Below, piece after piece: positions 26,810 through 35,517 of a DNA stretch of 64,000 bases. The DNA lies in the NCBI RefSeq assembly GCF_014062315.1, contig NZ_JACGLT010000010.1, forward strand, positions 109,627-173,626, read 5' to 3'. The notes beneath the pieces are model-generated. The model was not told where the DNA came from, did not search any database, and was given only the letters and a program-made list of their open reading frames with translations. This DNA comes from Gelidibacter maritimus. GTDB taxonomy: Bacteria > Bacteroidota > Bacteroidia > Flavobacteriales > Flavobacteriaceae. The translations under genes were made by a program, and so were the position numbers. Numbering within the stretch: position 1 is the first letter of the stretch; every line of letters begins with the position of its first letter.

Positions 26810-28894
26810 TTATAAATTCTGATAGGATTCCACTAATCGGATAAATTCCGATCTGTAGCCGTTAGCATCACTTCCTCTACCTTGTTTGGCCATTTCCGTA
26901 ATATCTTTTAAGGTAGCCTTATTATCAAATTTGGATGCCCTGAGCTGCATTCCCAACAGGGCGACTGACGCAGCAAATCTGAGATCTTCTGAAGGCTCAG
27001 AAACTTCATCTTTTTGAATGTGTGCCATTTCGATACTCTTTACTCCATTGGGTTTTTTATATCTGAATTTCACTGTAAACAATTCGTCAGAATACTCAGG
27101 TGCTACAGTTGTCTCGGTATACTTCAAATCATCTACATCTTTTAAATAATCGCTTTTCACACCTGTAGGAATAACTTCATAAAGCGCCGTAACCGTATGA
27201 CCACTTCCCAATTCGCCGGCATCTTTAGTATCATCAATAAAATCTTCATCCGCCAACAATCGGTTTTCATAGCCTATCAAACGGTAAGCTTGGACTTTTT
27301 TGGGATTGAATTCTATCTGAATTTTAACATCTTTAGCAATGGTGTACAACGTGCCACCAAATTCTTTGCCAAAGGTTTTTTGTGCCTCTTGCATGGTATC
27401 AATATAGGCGTGGTTTCCATTGCCCTTATTGGCCAATGTTTCTAATTTTGAGTCTTTGTAATTTCCAAAACCGAATCCCAACACCGATAAAAACACACCG
27501 CTTTCACGCTTTTCTTCAATCAGTTTTTCCATGTCCTTATCACTGGATGCACCAACGTTAAAGTCGCCGTCAGTTGCAAGAATCACACGATTGTTTCCAT
27601 TTTTAATAAAATTTTCCTGAGCAATCTCGTACGCCAATTCAATTCCCGCACCACCAGCGGTCGATCCACCTGCACTTAAATTGTTCAAAGCATTGCTAAT
27701 TTTCTCTTTATCTGCCCCCGAGGTTGGCGGTAATACCATTCCAGCCGCACCAGCATAAACAACAATCGCTATTTTATCTTTGGCTCTTAATTGATTGACT
27801 AAAAGTTTAAAAGCCGATTTCAATAATGGCAGCTTATTGGCACTGTTCATAGAACCGGAAACGTCAATCAGAAAAGTTAAGTTTGATGCTGGTAATTCTT
27901 CATTTTTAAAGCTTTTACCTTGTAAACCGATTTTCACAATTTTAGTAGCAACATTCCATGGTGTTTTGGCAACCTCTGTATGAATCGAAAAAGGATGCTG
28001 ACCTGTTGGCTGAGGATAGTTATAGTTGAAATAATTAATCATTTCTTCAATTCGTACAGCATCTGGTGGAATTTTCTGTCCGTTATTGATCATTCTTCTA
28101 ATATTGCTATAAGATGCTTTGTCCACATCAATTGAAAAGGTGGACAATGGAGATAGTGAAACCCGCTCAAATTGATTTTCAGTAATTTCAGCATAAGACT
28201 CTTCGTTGGTCAATTCAGGGTAATTTGGCTTGTAATTGCCTTGCTTTGTATTAACTATAATCACCCCGTTAGCGCCTCTTGCTCCATACATAGCCGTTGC
28301 TTCTTGAGATTTAAGAATGGTGGTGGATTTTATGTCGTTCGGACTTATAACATCGATATTTTCCTGTGATGTTACGGCTATACCATCAACAATATATAAC
28401 GGTTTGTTATTTCTGATGACCGATGTGTTACCACGAATAGGGTATGCTCCATTCTGACGATGACCCACGTTGACTCCAGCAATCTGCCCTGACAAGGTTT
28501 GAGCCACTTGACCATTCTTTCTTTGATGACGTCTGTCTGACCGTGATAGAAATGATTTTCTGGTGGCTCCATACCCCACAACCACCACTTCCTCCAAGGC
28601 AGTGTTATCTGCTTCTAAGGTAATATTGAGCATCGTTTCCTTTCTAAGCTTAATTTCTTGAGTTTTAAAGCCAACATAGGTAAACTGAAGGATATCACCT
28701 TCGCTCGCCAATAGCGTATATTTCCCATCAAAATCGGTTTGTGTTCCTATTGTGGTGCCTTTAATCATAACGCTGGCTCCCGGTAAGGGCAAACCATCAG
28801 AAGATGAACTCACTATTCCGGAAATGATTTTTTGTTGTGCCTGTAATTGTACCGAGATAATTAATATAAAGACGAACTGTAAGACTGATTTCAT
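26810..28894 (-). CDS. VWA-domain protein with TonB-receptor-like N-terminal plug
   Basis: 694 residues. Signal peptide about 1-20; carboxypeptidase-regulatory-like beta domain about 22-100; TonB-dependent-receptor plug-like domain about 105-218, with the VDGIAV and GARGANGVIIVNTK motifs. Then comes a von Willebrand factor A region of the YfbK type with an N-cap (about 245-335), a complete MIDAS start DVSGSMN (344-350), and a C-terminal DUF3520-like end. There is no beta barrel after the plug. The plug and carboxypeptidase-like domains normally belong to SusC-type receptors, so this is a fusion of receptor plug and metal-dependent adhesion domain. The role is unknown, plausibly periplasmic or surface protein-protein contact. 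Confidence 0.85.
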   Translation of the reverse strand: MKSVLQFVFILIISVQLQAQQKIISGIVSSSSDGLPLPGASVMIKGTTIGTQTDFDGKYTLLASEGDILQFTYVGFKTQEIKLRKETMLNITLEADNTALEEVVVVGYGATRKSFLSRSDRRHQRKNGQVAQTLSGQIAGVNVGHRQNGAYPIRGNTSVIRNNKPLYIVDGIAVTSQENIDVISPNDIKSTTILKSQEATAMYGARGANGVIIVNTKQGNYKPNYPELTNEESYAEITENQFERVSLSPLSTFSIDVDKASYSNIRRMINNGQKIPPDAVRIEEMINYFNYNYPQPTGQHPFSIHTEVAKTPWNVATKIVKIGLQGKSFKNEELPASNLTFLIDVSGSMNSANKLPLLKSAFKLLVNQLRAKDKIAIVVYAGAAGMVLPPTSGADKEKISNALNNLSAGGSTAGGAGIELAYEIAQENFIKNGNNRVILATDGDFNVGASSDKDMEKLIEEKRESGVFLSVLGFGFGNYKDSKLETLANKGNGNHAYIDTMQEAQKTFGKEFGGTLYTIAKDVKIQIEFNPKKVQAYRLIGYENRLLADEDFIDDTKDAGELGSGHTVTALYEVIPTGVKSDYLKDVDDLKYTETTVAPEYSDELFTVKFRYKKPNGVKSIEMAHIQKDEVSEPSEDLRFAASVALLGMQLRASKFDNKATLKDITEMAKQGRGSDANGYRSEFIRLVESYQNL

Positions 28895-28975
28895 AATAAT
28901 TGATTTTAGTTTACAGTAAAACTATATTCTAAAATCTTATTCTAAAACCAGAAATGAGTGAAGCGGTCGTTTTGA

Positions 28976-30046
28976 TTAGTGAGCGTCGGTTTTTAGTAAT
29001 TTAAGTGTTTCCTTACGTTGAATTTTACCAGTGGCAGTTTCTTTAAATTTCGGGACCGTATAGATTTCTTTGGGAATTTCTAATTTGTCCAGCCCCTTAA
29101 ATGACGACTTCTTTAGTGTGTTTTTATCACTTTCTAAAATAAGAATAAGCTTCTCGCCTAAGTCTGAATCGGGTTCAGAAGCAATAAAAAAGCGCTCTTT
29201 GATTTGATCAACAAGTTTAGCTTCAATTTGTTCAGGAAACAACTTCAAACCACCTGAATTGACCATATTATCAAGACGTCCAATCAATTCAAATTCTGTA
29301 GCTGAATGCAGTTTCACCACATCAGTAGTAATCAAACGCTCTGACGTCACTTTTGGAGCCTCAATAATCAAACAGCCTCTATCATCTTGAGAAATTTTCA
29401 CTTTGGGAAACACCTTAAAATAATCCATTTTCTGTTTTCCATTCATACGTTTTACCGCAATATGACTCACCGTTTCTGTCATTCCGTAGGTAGCGTATAT
29501 TTTAGTTTTTAAGCCTTGGATGGCTGCTTCCAACGGTTTTGAAATGGCAGCTCCTCCAATGATCAAAGTCTTAATGTTGTGGATGTATTTAACCGTGTTT
29601 TTCAATTGAATCGGAATCATGGCACAAAAATCATAGGGCTTGCCATAGTCAAAAACAGGCTGTGTGGTTGGATCAACAAAGTCAAGTTCCAATCCTAGAA
29701 CCATCGCTCGTACCAACATCATTTTTCCTGCAATATAATGGGTTGGCAAACACAATAATGCGGTTTGACCTGGTTCCATTTTGAAATAATCACCCGTGGC
29801 AATGGAAGAATTGACCATGGCTTGTTTGCTCACCTTCATCAATTTCGGTTGTCCTGTTGAACCCGAAGTCCGTACGTTGATATAATCTTTGGCGTCCAAC
29901 CAATCCATGAGAAAATCGCCCATAACTTTTTCATAGGGCGCACCTTCTTTTACTAAGCTATAAGCAACTTCTTTAAGATCTTCAGCACTGTAATTGTTGG
30001 CATTTAATTTGAACTTCAAATGGATTTTATCGAATGTTGGCGTCAT
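28976..30046 (-). CDS. menE: 2-succinylbenzoate-CoA ligase
   Basis: 356 residues, a shortened acyl-CoA synthetase of the size common in Bacteroidota MenE. The ATP-phosphate loop TSGSTGQPK (about 60-68), the YGMTE segment, the hinge Asp in IGRLDNMVNSGGLK and the terminal catalytic Lys in ATGKIQRKE are all present. It converts o-succinylbenzoate, CoA and ATP to OSB-CoA in menaquinone synthesis. It is the last gene of a menC-CPBP-menE series: 92 bases after the CPBP gene, with the same orientation. Confidence 0.9.
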   Translation of the reverse strand: MTPTFDKIHLKFKLNANNYSAEDLKEVAYSLVKEGAPYEKVMGDFLMDWLDAKDYINVRTSGSTGQPKLMKVSKQAMVNSSIATGDYFKMEPGQTALLCLPTHYIAGKMMLVRAMVLGLELDFVDPTTQPVFDYGKPYDFCAMIPIQLKNTVKYIHNIKTLIIGGAAISKPLEAAIQGLKTKIYATYGMTETVSHIAVKRMNGKQKMDYFKVFPKVKISQDDRGCLIIEAPKVTSERLITTDVVKLHSATEFELIGRLDNMVNSGGLKLFPEQIEAKLVDQIKERFFIASEPDSDLGEKLILILESDKNTLKKSSFKGLDKLEIPKEIYTVPKFKETATGKIQRKETLKLLKTDAH

Positions 30047-30138
30047 TTTGTGGGCTTTTTAATTATGATTATATGCGTTGACTAAGGTATTGATTTCAGC
30101 CGGAATCAGATTGTCAATAATGAAAAAAATATAGAAAA

Positions 30139-31125
30139 TTATTCCGTACCAATCTCATTGATTTCTTCCAATATTCTGACATCTTCTAAAGGTGGCGCAA
30201 TCACTTTTCCAAAAAGTTTCCCTTTCCAATCTGTCCATTTATAGAGCTTTGATAGGATAAAGAGAATTATTGGAAACATAACAAATACAGGCATAAATAT
30301 ATCCATGAATTCTGCAGCCTGCGGATCTGACATGTCTTTAAAAATTGAGTGCGTCTGAAAGGCGGTCCAGTCTGCAGTAACCAAAAGTGCTGTAAATAAA
30401 TTGTTGGCCGCGTGAAAGCCTAAGGACAATTCCAAACCTTCGTCCATTAGCGTCATAATTCCTAAAAACAATCCGGTGCCAATATAATATACCATGATAA
30501 TGGGCCCGAGCTTGTCTACTTCTGGATTGGCGATATGCATCAAACCAAAAACTGCAGAAGTAATGACCAGAGGTATCCATTTGTATCTAGTAACCACACC
30601 AATCCCCTGCATAAGATAGCCTCTAAACAAATACTCTTCAAAACTAGTTTGTAAGGGCACCAAAAGGATGGCAATGACACACAGAATCAAAAAAGGTTGT
30701 AATTTAAAATTGAAAACATAGTCCTCCGGTGACATTGCATAATCAATCAAAATTAAGCTTGAAGATAAAATACCCCAGAAAAAAAAGATAACCCAGAAGC
30801 GCTTCCAATCAATTTTTGGTCGTGCGGTAGTCAAAGCCGTTAAGGGCTGTTTGTGCAACCATTTTACGGCACCAAGCAAAAACAAGAATCCACCTACAAA
30901 AGGAAGTAGTATAAACACTAAGTTCACATTAGGCTCAAACAATCCCATCAGATAGGCGGTATCATTCATTTTTGAAGGATCAATAGTGCCACCTTGCATG
31001 GTTTTGAACATCACACCAATACCATGGGGAATTGAGAAAATAAAAACTCCAATTATGGCAATTATCAAACCTACTACATAACGCCACCAATCATGTAAAC
31101 CTTTATACGCTTGAGCTATATACAT
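30139..31125 (-). CDS. CPBP-family intramembrane glutamic endopeptidase
   Basis: 328 residues with about eight hydrophobic segments. The CPBP/Rce1 motif 1 EEYLFRGY (EExxxR) is followed by HIANP and, later, FHAANNL, supplying the conserved His residues. Family knowledge: integral membrane proteases or immunity/maturation factors. It starts six bases after menC ends, so it is embedded in a menaquinone operon. That could be coincidental or indicate processing of a membrane component of the pathway (inference). Confidence 0.85.
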   Translation of the reverse strand: MYIAQAYKGLHDWWRYVVGLIIAIIGVFIFSIPHGIGVMFKTMQGGTIDPSKMNDTAYLMGLFEPNVNLVFILLPFVGGFLFLLGAVKWLHKQPLTALTTARPKIDWKRFWVIFFFWGILSSSLILIDYAMSPEDYVFNFKLQPFLILCVIAILLVPLQTSFEEYLFRGYLMQGIGVVTRYKWIPLVITSAVFGLMHIANPEVDKLGPIIMVYYIGTGLFLGIMTLMDEGLELSLGFHAANNLFTALLVTADWTAFQTHSIFKDMSDPQAAEFMDIFMPVFVMFPIILFILSKLYKWTDWKGKLFGKVIAPPLEDVRILEEINEIGTE

Positions 31126-31131
31126 ATCATC

Positions 31132-32166
31132 TTATAAATTAAAATTCCAATTTGTTTTTCTATTATATTGTAATGCACCATTATGGACTTCCAACGGACT
31201 ATCAATATTATTGCTAAACAGACCTCCAGTTCCAAGGCCCTGAGGTCGATTATTTTGCAAAGTGTAGGTCCATTGCGCAATGGCATTGAGTCCTACATTA
31301 CTCTCCAATGCACTCGTAATCCAATAGTCTATATTACCAGCTTGAGCAGCGTCAATCCAAGATTTACTGCCTTGAAACCCTCCTACTAAGGTTGGTTTTA
31401 AAATGATATATTGTGGTTTTATGGTTTGTAGTAAATCATGTTTTTTATTATCCTCAAAAATGCCAATCAACTCTTCATCCAAAGCAATATCCAACGGCGT
31501 GGTTTGGCAAAGTCTGGCCATTTCCTCTACTTGACCTTGTTTGATGGGCTGCTCTATGGAATGTAATTGATAATCGGACAAGCGCTTTAATTTCTCCAAC
31601 GCTTCTTCAGGTGAAAATGCACCGTTGGCATCAACACGCAATTCAATATCGGTAGCTGAGAAATGGGTTCGTATGGATTTAAGCAGGTCTAATTCCGTTT
31701 GAAAATCGATGGCGCCTATTTTAAGTTTGATACAGGTGAAACCTTCTTCAATTTTAGATGTGATTTGTTCTCTCATAAAATCTTCCGATCCCATCCAAAT
31801 CAATCCGTTGATTGGAATGGCATCCTTCCCTTTTGTGAATTTAGATGGAAATAAGTCAAAATCGACCTCACTTTGTAAATCAAGAAATGCCATTTCCAAT
31901 CCAAATTGAATGCTCGGGAATTCTTTGAGCTTTGAAAGAAGGACCTCCTTTCCCAAGAATATATTTTTGCAAGTCCAAGATAAAACAGATTCAAAATCTG
32001 GCCGATCATCTACGGACAAGCCTCTAAACATACCACATTCGCCAATACCCTTTTTGTCTTCAGATGCTATTATAATGAACCAAGTATCCTTGGTTTTTAG
32101 GATGCCACGAGACGTTCCACTGGCTTGTTTAAAATTGAGCGTGTGTTTTTGGTAGGTTGCTGTCAT
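31132..32166 (-). CDS. menC: o-Succinylbenzoate synthase
   Basis: Dehydrates SHCHC to o-succinylbenzoate in menaquinone synthesis. 344 residues, enolase superfamily. The catalytic and metal residues can be placed: KLK (K147, K149), metal ligands D179, E205 and D230, and the C-terminal Lys K257 in ILKPTLVGG. I start at the ATG at 32166 (MTATYQKHTL); an upstream in-frame TTG gives four extra residues inside a promoter box. It is the first gene of menC-CPBP-menE. Confidence 0.9.
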   Translation of the reverse strand: MTATYQKHTLNFKQASGTSRGILKTKDTWFIIIASEDKKGIGECGMFRGLSVDDRPDFESVLSWTCKNIFLGKEVLLSKLKEFPSIQFGLEMAFLDLQSEVDFDLFPSKFTKGKDAIPINGLIWMGSEDFMREQITSKIEEGFTCIKLKIGAIDFQTELDLLKSIRTHFSATDIELRVDANGAFSPEEALEKLKRLSDYQLHSIEQPIKQGQVEEMARLCQTTPLDIALDEELIGIFEDNKKHDLLQTIKPQYIILKPTLVGGFQGSKSWIDAAQAGNIDYWITSALESNVGLNAIAQWTYTLQNNRPQGLGTGGLFSNNIDSPLEVHNGALQYNRKTNWNFNL

Positions 32167-32175
32167 AATTATGGT

Positions 32176-32183
32176 CAAAAATA
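32176..32183 (-). promoter_or_regulatory. -7 promoter box for menC
   Basis: TATTTTTG on the minus strand is a full TAnnTTTG match, nine bases from the menC ATG, so any leader is very short. Confidence 0.4.
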
Positions 32184-32189
32184 GTCAAT

Positions 32190-32197
32190 TAATTTTG
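32190..32197 (+). promoter_or_regulatory. -7 promoter box for the 31-codon ORF / sterol desaturase
   Basis: TAATTTTG on the plus strand, seven bases from the divergent menC box. It is 12 bases before the ATG of the short ORF and about 113 before the desaturase ATG. Confidence 0.45.
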
Positions 32198-32209
32198 TAT
32201 TTTTAAGAA

Positions 32210-32305
32210 ATGAAAGAGGACTTACTTTCCAAATTGTTTATGTTTGGAACGCTATGTACCCAAGACAATAACATGCGTTTGACACTTAATTTTAATAACT
32301 CTTAA
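32210..32305 (+). CDS. Very short ORF (31 codons), possible leader peptide
   Basis: ATG at 32210 to TAA at 32303-32305; the product starts MKEDLLSKLFMFG. It lies just downstream of a clean promoter box, and its stop is five bases before the desaturase ATG. No family recognised. It could be a leader peptide coupled to the desaturase, or noise. Confidence 0.25.
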   Translation: MKEDLLSKLFMFGTLCTQDNNMRLTLNFNNS

Positions 32306-32310
32306 TAATC

Positions 32311-33291
32311 ATGCCTGAGTTTCCAAATATTATTCTTTATGCAATCCCGTTTTTTGTCATTTCGATGTTATTGGAACTTTATGTCAGCATCAAGGAAAAG
32401 AAAAAAACTTACGAAACTAAAGATGCCTTCACCTCCATTGCCATGGGATTGGGCAATGTGTTCTTGGGGTTTTTTACTAAAGCTGTAGTCTTATTGGTTT
32501 TTATGGTGATTTATGAAAACTTCAGAATTTTCACCATCCCCTTTGCCTGGTGGAGTTTTGTGCTTTTACTGTTCGCCGATGACTTTACATATTATTGGTT
32601 CCATCGCATCTCGCATGAAAACCGTTTATTTTGGGCATCCCACGTGGTGCACCATTCTTCAGAACATTATAACTTGAGTACCGCTTTGCGTCAAACTTGG
32701 TCTGGTGGATTTTACACCTTTATTTTTTGGTTGTGGCTACCGTTAATCGGATTTCATCCGGGAATGATATTGTTACAAATGTCTGTGAGCCTGCTCTATC
32801 AGTTCTGGATCCATACCGAGGCGATTGATAAAATGCCCAAATGGTTTGAAAGCGTGATGAATACCCCTTCTCATCATAGGGTACACCACGGCAGTAATCC
32901 GTTGTATTTGGACAGAAACCATGCGGGGATTTTTATTATTTGGGACAAGCTATTTGGCACCTTTCAACCAGAGCTTGAAGATGAAAAAGTAATCTATGGT
33001 TTGGTAAGTAATATTAAAACTTATAATCCTTTAAAAGTCGCTTTCCATGAATGGTTAGCCATGGGGAAAGATGTATTCTCTGGAAAAAAATCAATACGTG
33101 ATCGCGTGAAATATATTGTTAAGCCTCCAGGCTGGAAACATGATGGCACAGGAAAACTGAGTGATGATTTACGTAAGGAATGGGAAGAGACAGCGGGCAA
33201 TAAACAGTCTGCAGTAGACATACAAAAGCCCGTCAATGCGACTGGTCTGAACGGAATTACCCAAGAAAATCATGTTGGGGCGGGTCAGTAG
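32311..33291 (+). CDS. Sterol desaturase / fatty acid hydroxylase superfamily protein
   Basis: 326 residues. Hydrophobic segments at about 7-25, 45-72 and 80-97 and further ones in the middle. The diiron histidine clusters are clear: HRISHE (HxxxH), HVVHH (HxxHH) and HHRVHH. Known relatives hydroxylate or desaturate sterols, carotenoids, ornithine lipids or fatty acids using O2, in the inner membrane. The product here cannot be specified. A C-terminal tail of about 50 residues after the last His cluster is polar. The SDR gene follows 75 bases later and may act in the same lipid pathway. Confidence 0.9.
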   Translation: MPEFPNIILYAIPFFVISMLLELYVSIKEKKKTYETKDAFTSIAMGLGNVFLGFFTKAVVLLVFMVIYENFRIFTIPFAWWSFVLLLFADDFTYYWFHRISHENRLFWASHVVHHSSEHYNLSTALRQTWSGGFYTFIFWLWLPLIGFHPGMILLQMSVSLLYQFWIHTEAIDKMPKWFESVMNTPSHHRVHHGSNPLYLDRNHAGIFIIWDKLFGTFQPELEDEKVIYGLVSNIKTYNPLKVAFHEWLAMGKDVFSGKKSIRDRVKYIVKPPGWKHDGTGKLSDDLRKEWEETAGNKQSAVDIQKPVNATGLNGITQENHVGAGQ

Positions 33292-33366
33292 AAATTTAGA
33301 TTGCCTGGCTTTTATCAACCTATCCTACTGTGCGCAGCCGAAGCGTCAACTTTAACTTCACTATAA

Positions 33367-34158
33367 ATGAATTTTAACAACAAAACCATCTGGATTACGG
33401 GTGCTTCAAGTGGCATTGGTAAAGCTTTAGCCCTAAGGCTATCACACTACAACTGTCAGTTAATTTTGTCTTCAAGACGTGAAGATGCCCTTGAATCCGT
33501 AAAACAGCAATGTAAAAACCCTGAACAAGTGGCCATTTTACCGTTCGATTTGGCAGATTATAATCAGATGCAACCCATCGCACTTAAAGCCATTCAATTC
33601 TTCGGTACCGTTGATATTCTTATTAATAACGGTGGCATCAGTCAGCGGTCTTTGGTCATTGACACTACTGTTGAAGTGTACAAAAAACTCATGGACATCG
33701 ATTATCTGGGAACGGTGGCGCTTACAAAAGCATTATTGCCGCATTTTGTAAAGCGCAAAACTGGGCAGTTTGTAACCGTGTCGAGTGTCATGGGAAAATT
33801 CAGCAGTCCGCTTCGATCTGGATACTGCGGTGCGAAGCATGCATTGCATGGCTTTTTTGATACTTTAAGATTGGAACACGAAAAAGATAATGTTAAAGTA
33901 ACCCTGATTTGCCCGGGATTTGTCAATACTGATGTGGCCAGAAATGCTCTAATAGGCGATGGCAGCCAGCAAAGATATCAAGATGAATCCACTCAAAACG
34001 GATTGGATGTGGATGTCTTTGCTAAGCGAATGCTCAAAGCGATTAAAAGAGATAAGTTTGAAGTTTATATTGGCAAAACGGAGGTCTTGGGCGTTTATTT
34101 AAAACGCTTTGTTCCGAAAATCTTGCATTGGTATTTATTGAGGAGTTCGGTAAAGTGA
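33367..34158 (+). CDS. Short-chain dehydrogenase/reductase
   Basis: 263 residues, classical SDR. NAD(P) loop TGASSGIG (about 10-17), NNGG after strand 4, the catalytic Ser in SSVMG and the YCGAK active-site Tyr/Lys (YxxxK). A basic residue after the first strand (SSRR) favours NADP. A hydrophobic C-terminus (LKRFVPKILHWYLLRSSVK) suggests membrane association, as in the lipid-acting DHRS7-like subgroup. Its position next to the fatty-acid hydroxylase gene suggests a lipid substrate (inference). Confidence 0.88.
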   Translation: MNFNNKTIWITGASSGIGKALALRLSHYNCQLILSSRREDALESVKQQCKNPEQVAILPFDLADYNQMQPIALKAIQFFGTVDILINNGGISQRSLVIDTTVEVYKKLMDIDYLGTVALTKALLPHFVKRKTGQFVTVSSVMGKFSSPLRSGYCGAKHALHGFFDTLRLEHEKDNVKVTLICPGFVNTDVARNALIGDGSQQRYQDESTQNGLDVDVFAKRMLKAIKRDKFEVYIGKTEVLGVYLKRFVPKILHWYLLRSSVK

Positions 34159-34161
34159 GCA

Positions 34162-34839
34162 TCACAGCTCAATTCCCTCTCCAATCTCCAATAACATCAA
34201 ATCCTTGTTCTTATCAAAAAACTTACGTTTGGCTTCCTCATGGTCGATTTCAATATAACCAAAAGTGTCGTAATGGTAACCCATAATTTTATCGCATTGA
34301 ATAAAATCGCTAGCAATAATGGCATCATCGACGCCCATGGTAAAGTTGTCGCCTATTGGTAAAATGGCTAAATCGAGTTTGAGTCGCAAAGGAATGAGTT
34401 TCATATCCATAGTTAATGCCGTATCTCCGGCTATATAAATGTTTTTACGCTCGCCTTCAATGACAAAGCCACCTGGTTGTCCGCCATAAGTACCATCGGC
34501 AAATGATGACGTATGTATGGCTGGAACATATTTAACGGTTCCAAATTCAAAATCCCATGAACCACCATGGTTCATTGGATGTACTTCCAGTCCCATAGCC
34601 TCAAAGTGATTGGCAATTTCAAAGTTGGATACAATCATGGCATTAGTGCGTTTAGCGATGGCCTCAACATCTAAAACATGGTCTTGGTGCGCATGGGTTA
34701 GAAGAATATAATCCGCTTTTAATGTATTGATATCAATATGTGAAGCCTTCTCATTGGCGGAAATAAAAGGATCTACTAAAATATTAACCTCATTGACTTC
34801 AATACCTAAGCTTGAATGACCGTAATACGTAATTTTCAT
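34162..34839 (-). CDS. UPF0173-type metal-dependent hydrolase
   Basis: 225 residues, metallo-beta-lactamase fold without signal peptide. It starts with the family's ITYYGHSSLGIEV strand and has a full HxHxDH (THAHQDHVLD). Next come GGSWDFEFGTVKYVPAIHTSS and AGDTAL, and it ends near the YHYDTFGYIEID segment typical of this family. The substrate is unknown. Compare the lipoprotein at 17748, which has Asp in place of the first His. It is convergent with the SDR gene, separated by three bases. Confidence 0.9.
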   Translation of the reverse strand: MKITYYGHSSLGIEVNEVNILVDPFISANEKASHIDINTLKADYILLTHAHQDHVLDVEAIAKRTNAMIVSNFEIANHFEAMGLEVHPMNHGGSWDFEFGTVKYVPAIHTSSFADGTYGGQPGGFVIEGERKNIYIAGDTALTMDMKLIPLRLKLDLAILPIGDNFTMGVDDAIIASDFIQCDKIMGYHYDTFGYIEIDHEEAKRKFFDKNKDLMLLEIGEGIEL

Positions 34840-35096
34840 AATTTTAGAAATTTGATGTATGAATTATTTGAACGACTTAAATATATTCAAAATATTTATG
34901 ACGACTCTATTTGGGTGCGATAAAAAGTAGGATTTCTGGAAGATGGAAGGTGTAAGATGAACGTGGGGTGAGATTTAAAATTTGAATTTGAAAAATGTTG
35001 GGGATTAGATAGCTGTTTTGATGGCGTAGTGTCTGGGTTACAACATAGAATTAAGAAATAGGAGATAATCGAACTAAACTCGGCCTTCCATCTTGA

Positions 35097-35355
35097 GACC
35101 CGTCCTTCGACGGGGTTGGGAACCTGCTATTTTCACTGCGCCCTTCATACTTGTAAAAAATATGGTGCAAAAATATTGCATCTATAAGTTTAAGACCCCG
35201 CTAAAAAGCGGGGTTAGTTCAACCAGCTATTTTTACTGCGCACTATATGCTTGTAAAAATAGGGTGCAAAAATATTGCATCTATTAGTTTAAGACCCCGC
35301 TAAAAAGCGGGGTTAGTTCAACCAGCTATTTTTACTGCGCACTTCATGCTTGTAA
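35097..35355. repeat. 99-bp tandem repeat, about 2.6 copies, each with a GC hairpin
   Basis: Units start at 35097, 35194 and 35293 (spacing 97 and 99). Each begins with a hairpin: GACCCCGCTAAAAAGCGGGG in the two right-hand units and a compensated variant with a CGTCC/GGACG-like stem in the first. The conserved GCAAAAATATTGCATCTA segment (itself palindromic) lies near the end of units 1 and 2. The last unit is cut after about 60 bases. Confidence 0.85.
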
Positions 35356-35370
35356 AAATAGGGTTTCACT

Positions 35371-35409
35371 AAAAAAACTCAGACATATTTAAGAATGTGT
35401 CTGAGTTTT
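35371..35409 (-). terminator. Terminator of the cvfB-menB-menA transcript
   Basis: AACTCAGACA and TGTCTGAGTT form a stem. Reading the minus strand, it is followed by a run of seven T residues. Confidence 0.75.
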
Positions 35410-35517
35410 AAAGCCCCAAATCTTATAACCAACTCATTAAAAAAATGAATGTTGGCTTAAAAATTACTCTTAAATGTACAATTTAAATCGCTGACAACCA
35501 AAGATTAAAGATGATTT

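Larger units (their letters stand above)
34840..35517. other. Intergenic region with 99-bp tandem repeat and menA terminator
   Basis: The first 250 bases show nothing clear. 35097-35355 is the tandem repeat and 35371-35409 is a terminator. The remainder before menA shows nothing. Confidence 0.6.

Noticed and set aside
33021..33236. Antisense frame inside the sterol desaturase gene
   Set aside because: A shadow of the real gene; no independent evidence.
35097..35355. tRNA-like or riboswitch structure
   Set aside because: The hairpins are simple stem-loops in a tandem repeat; no cloverleaf or known aptamer.
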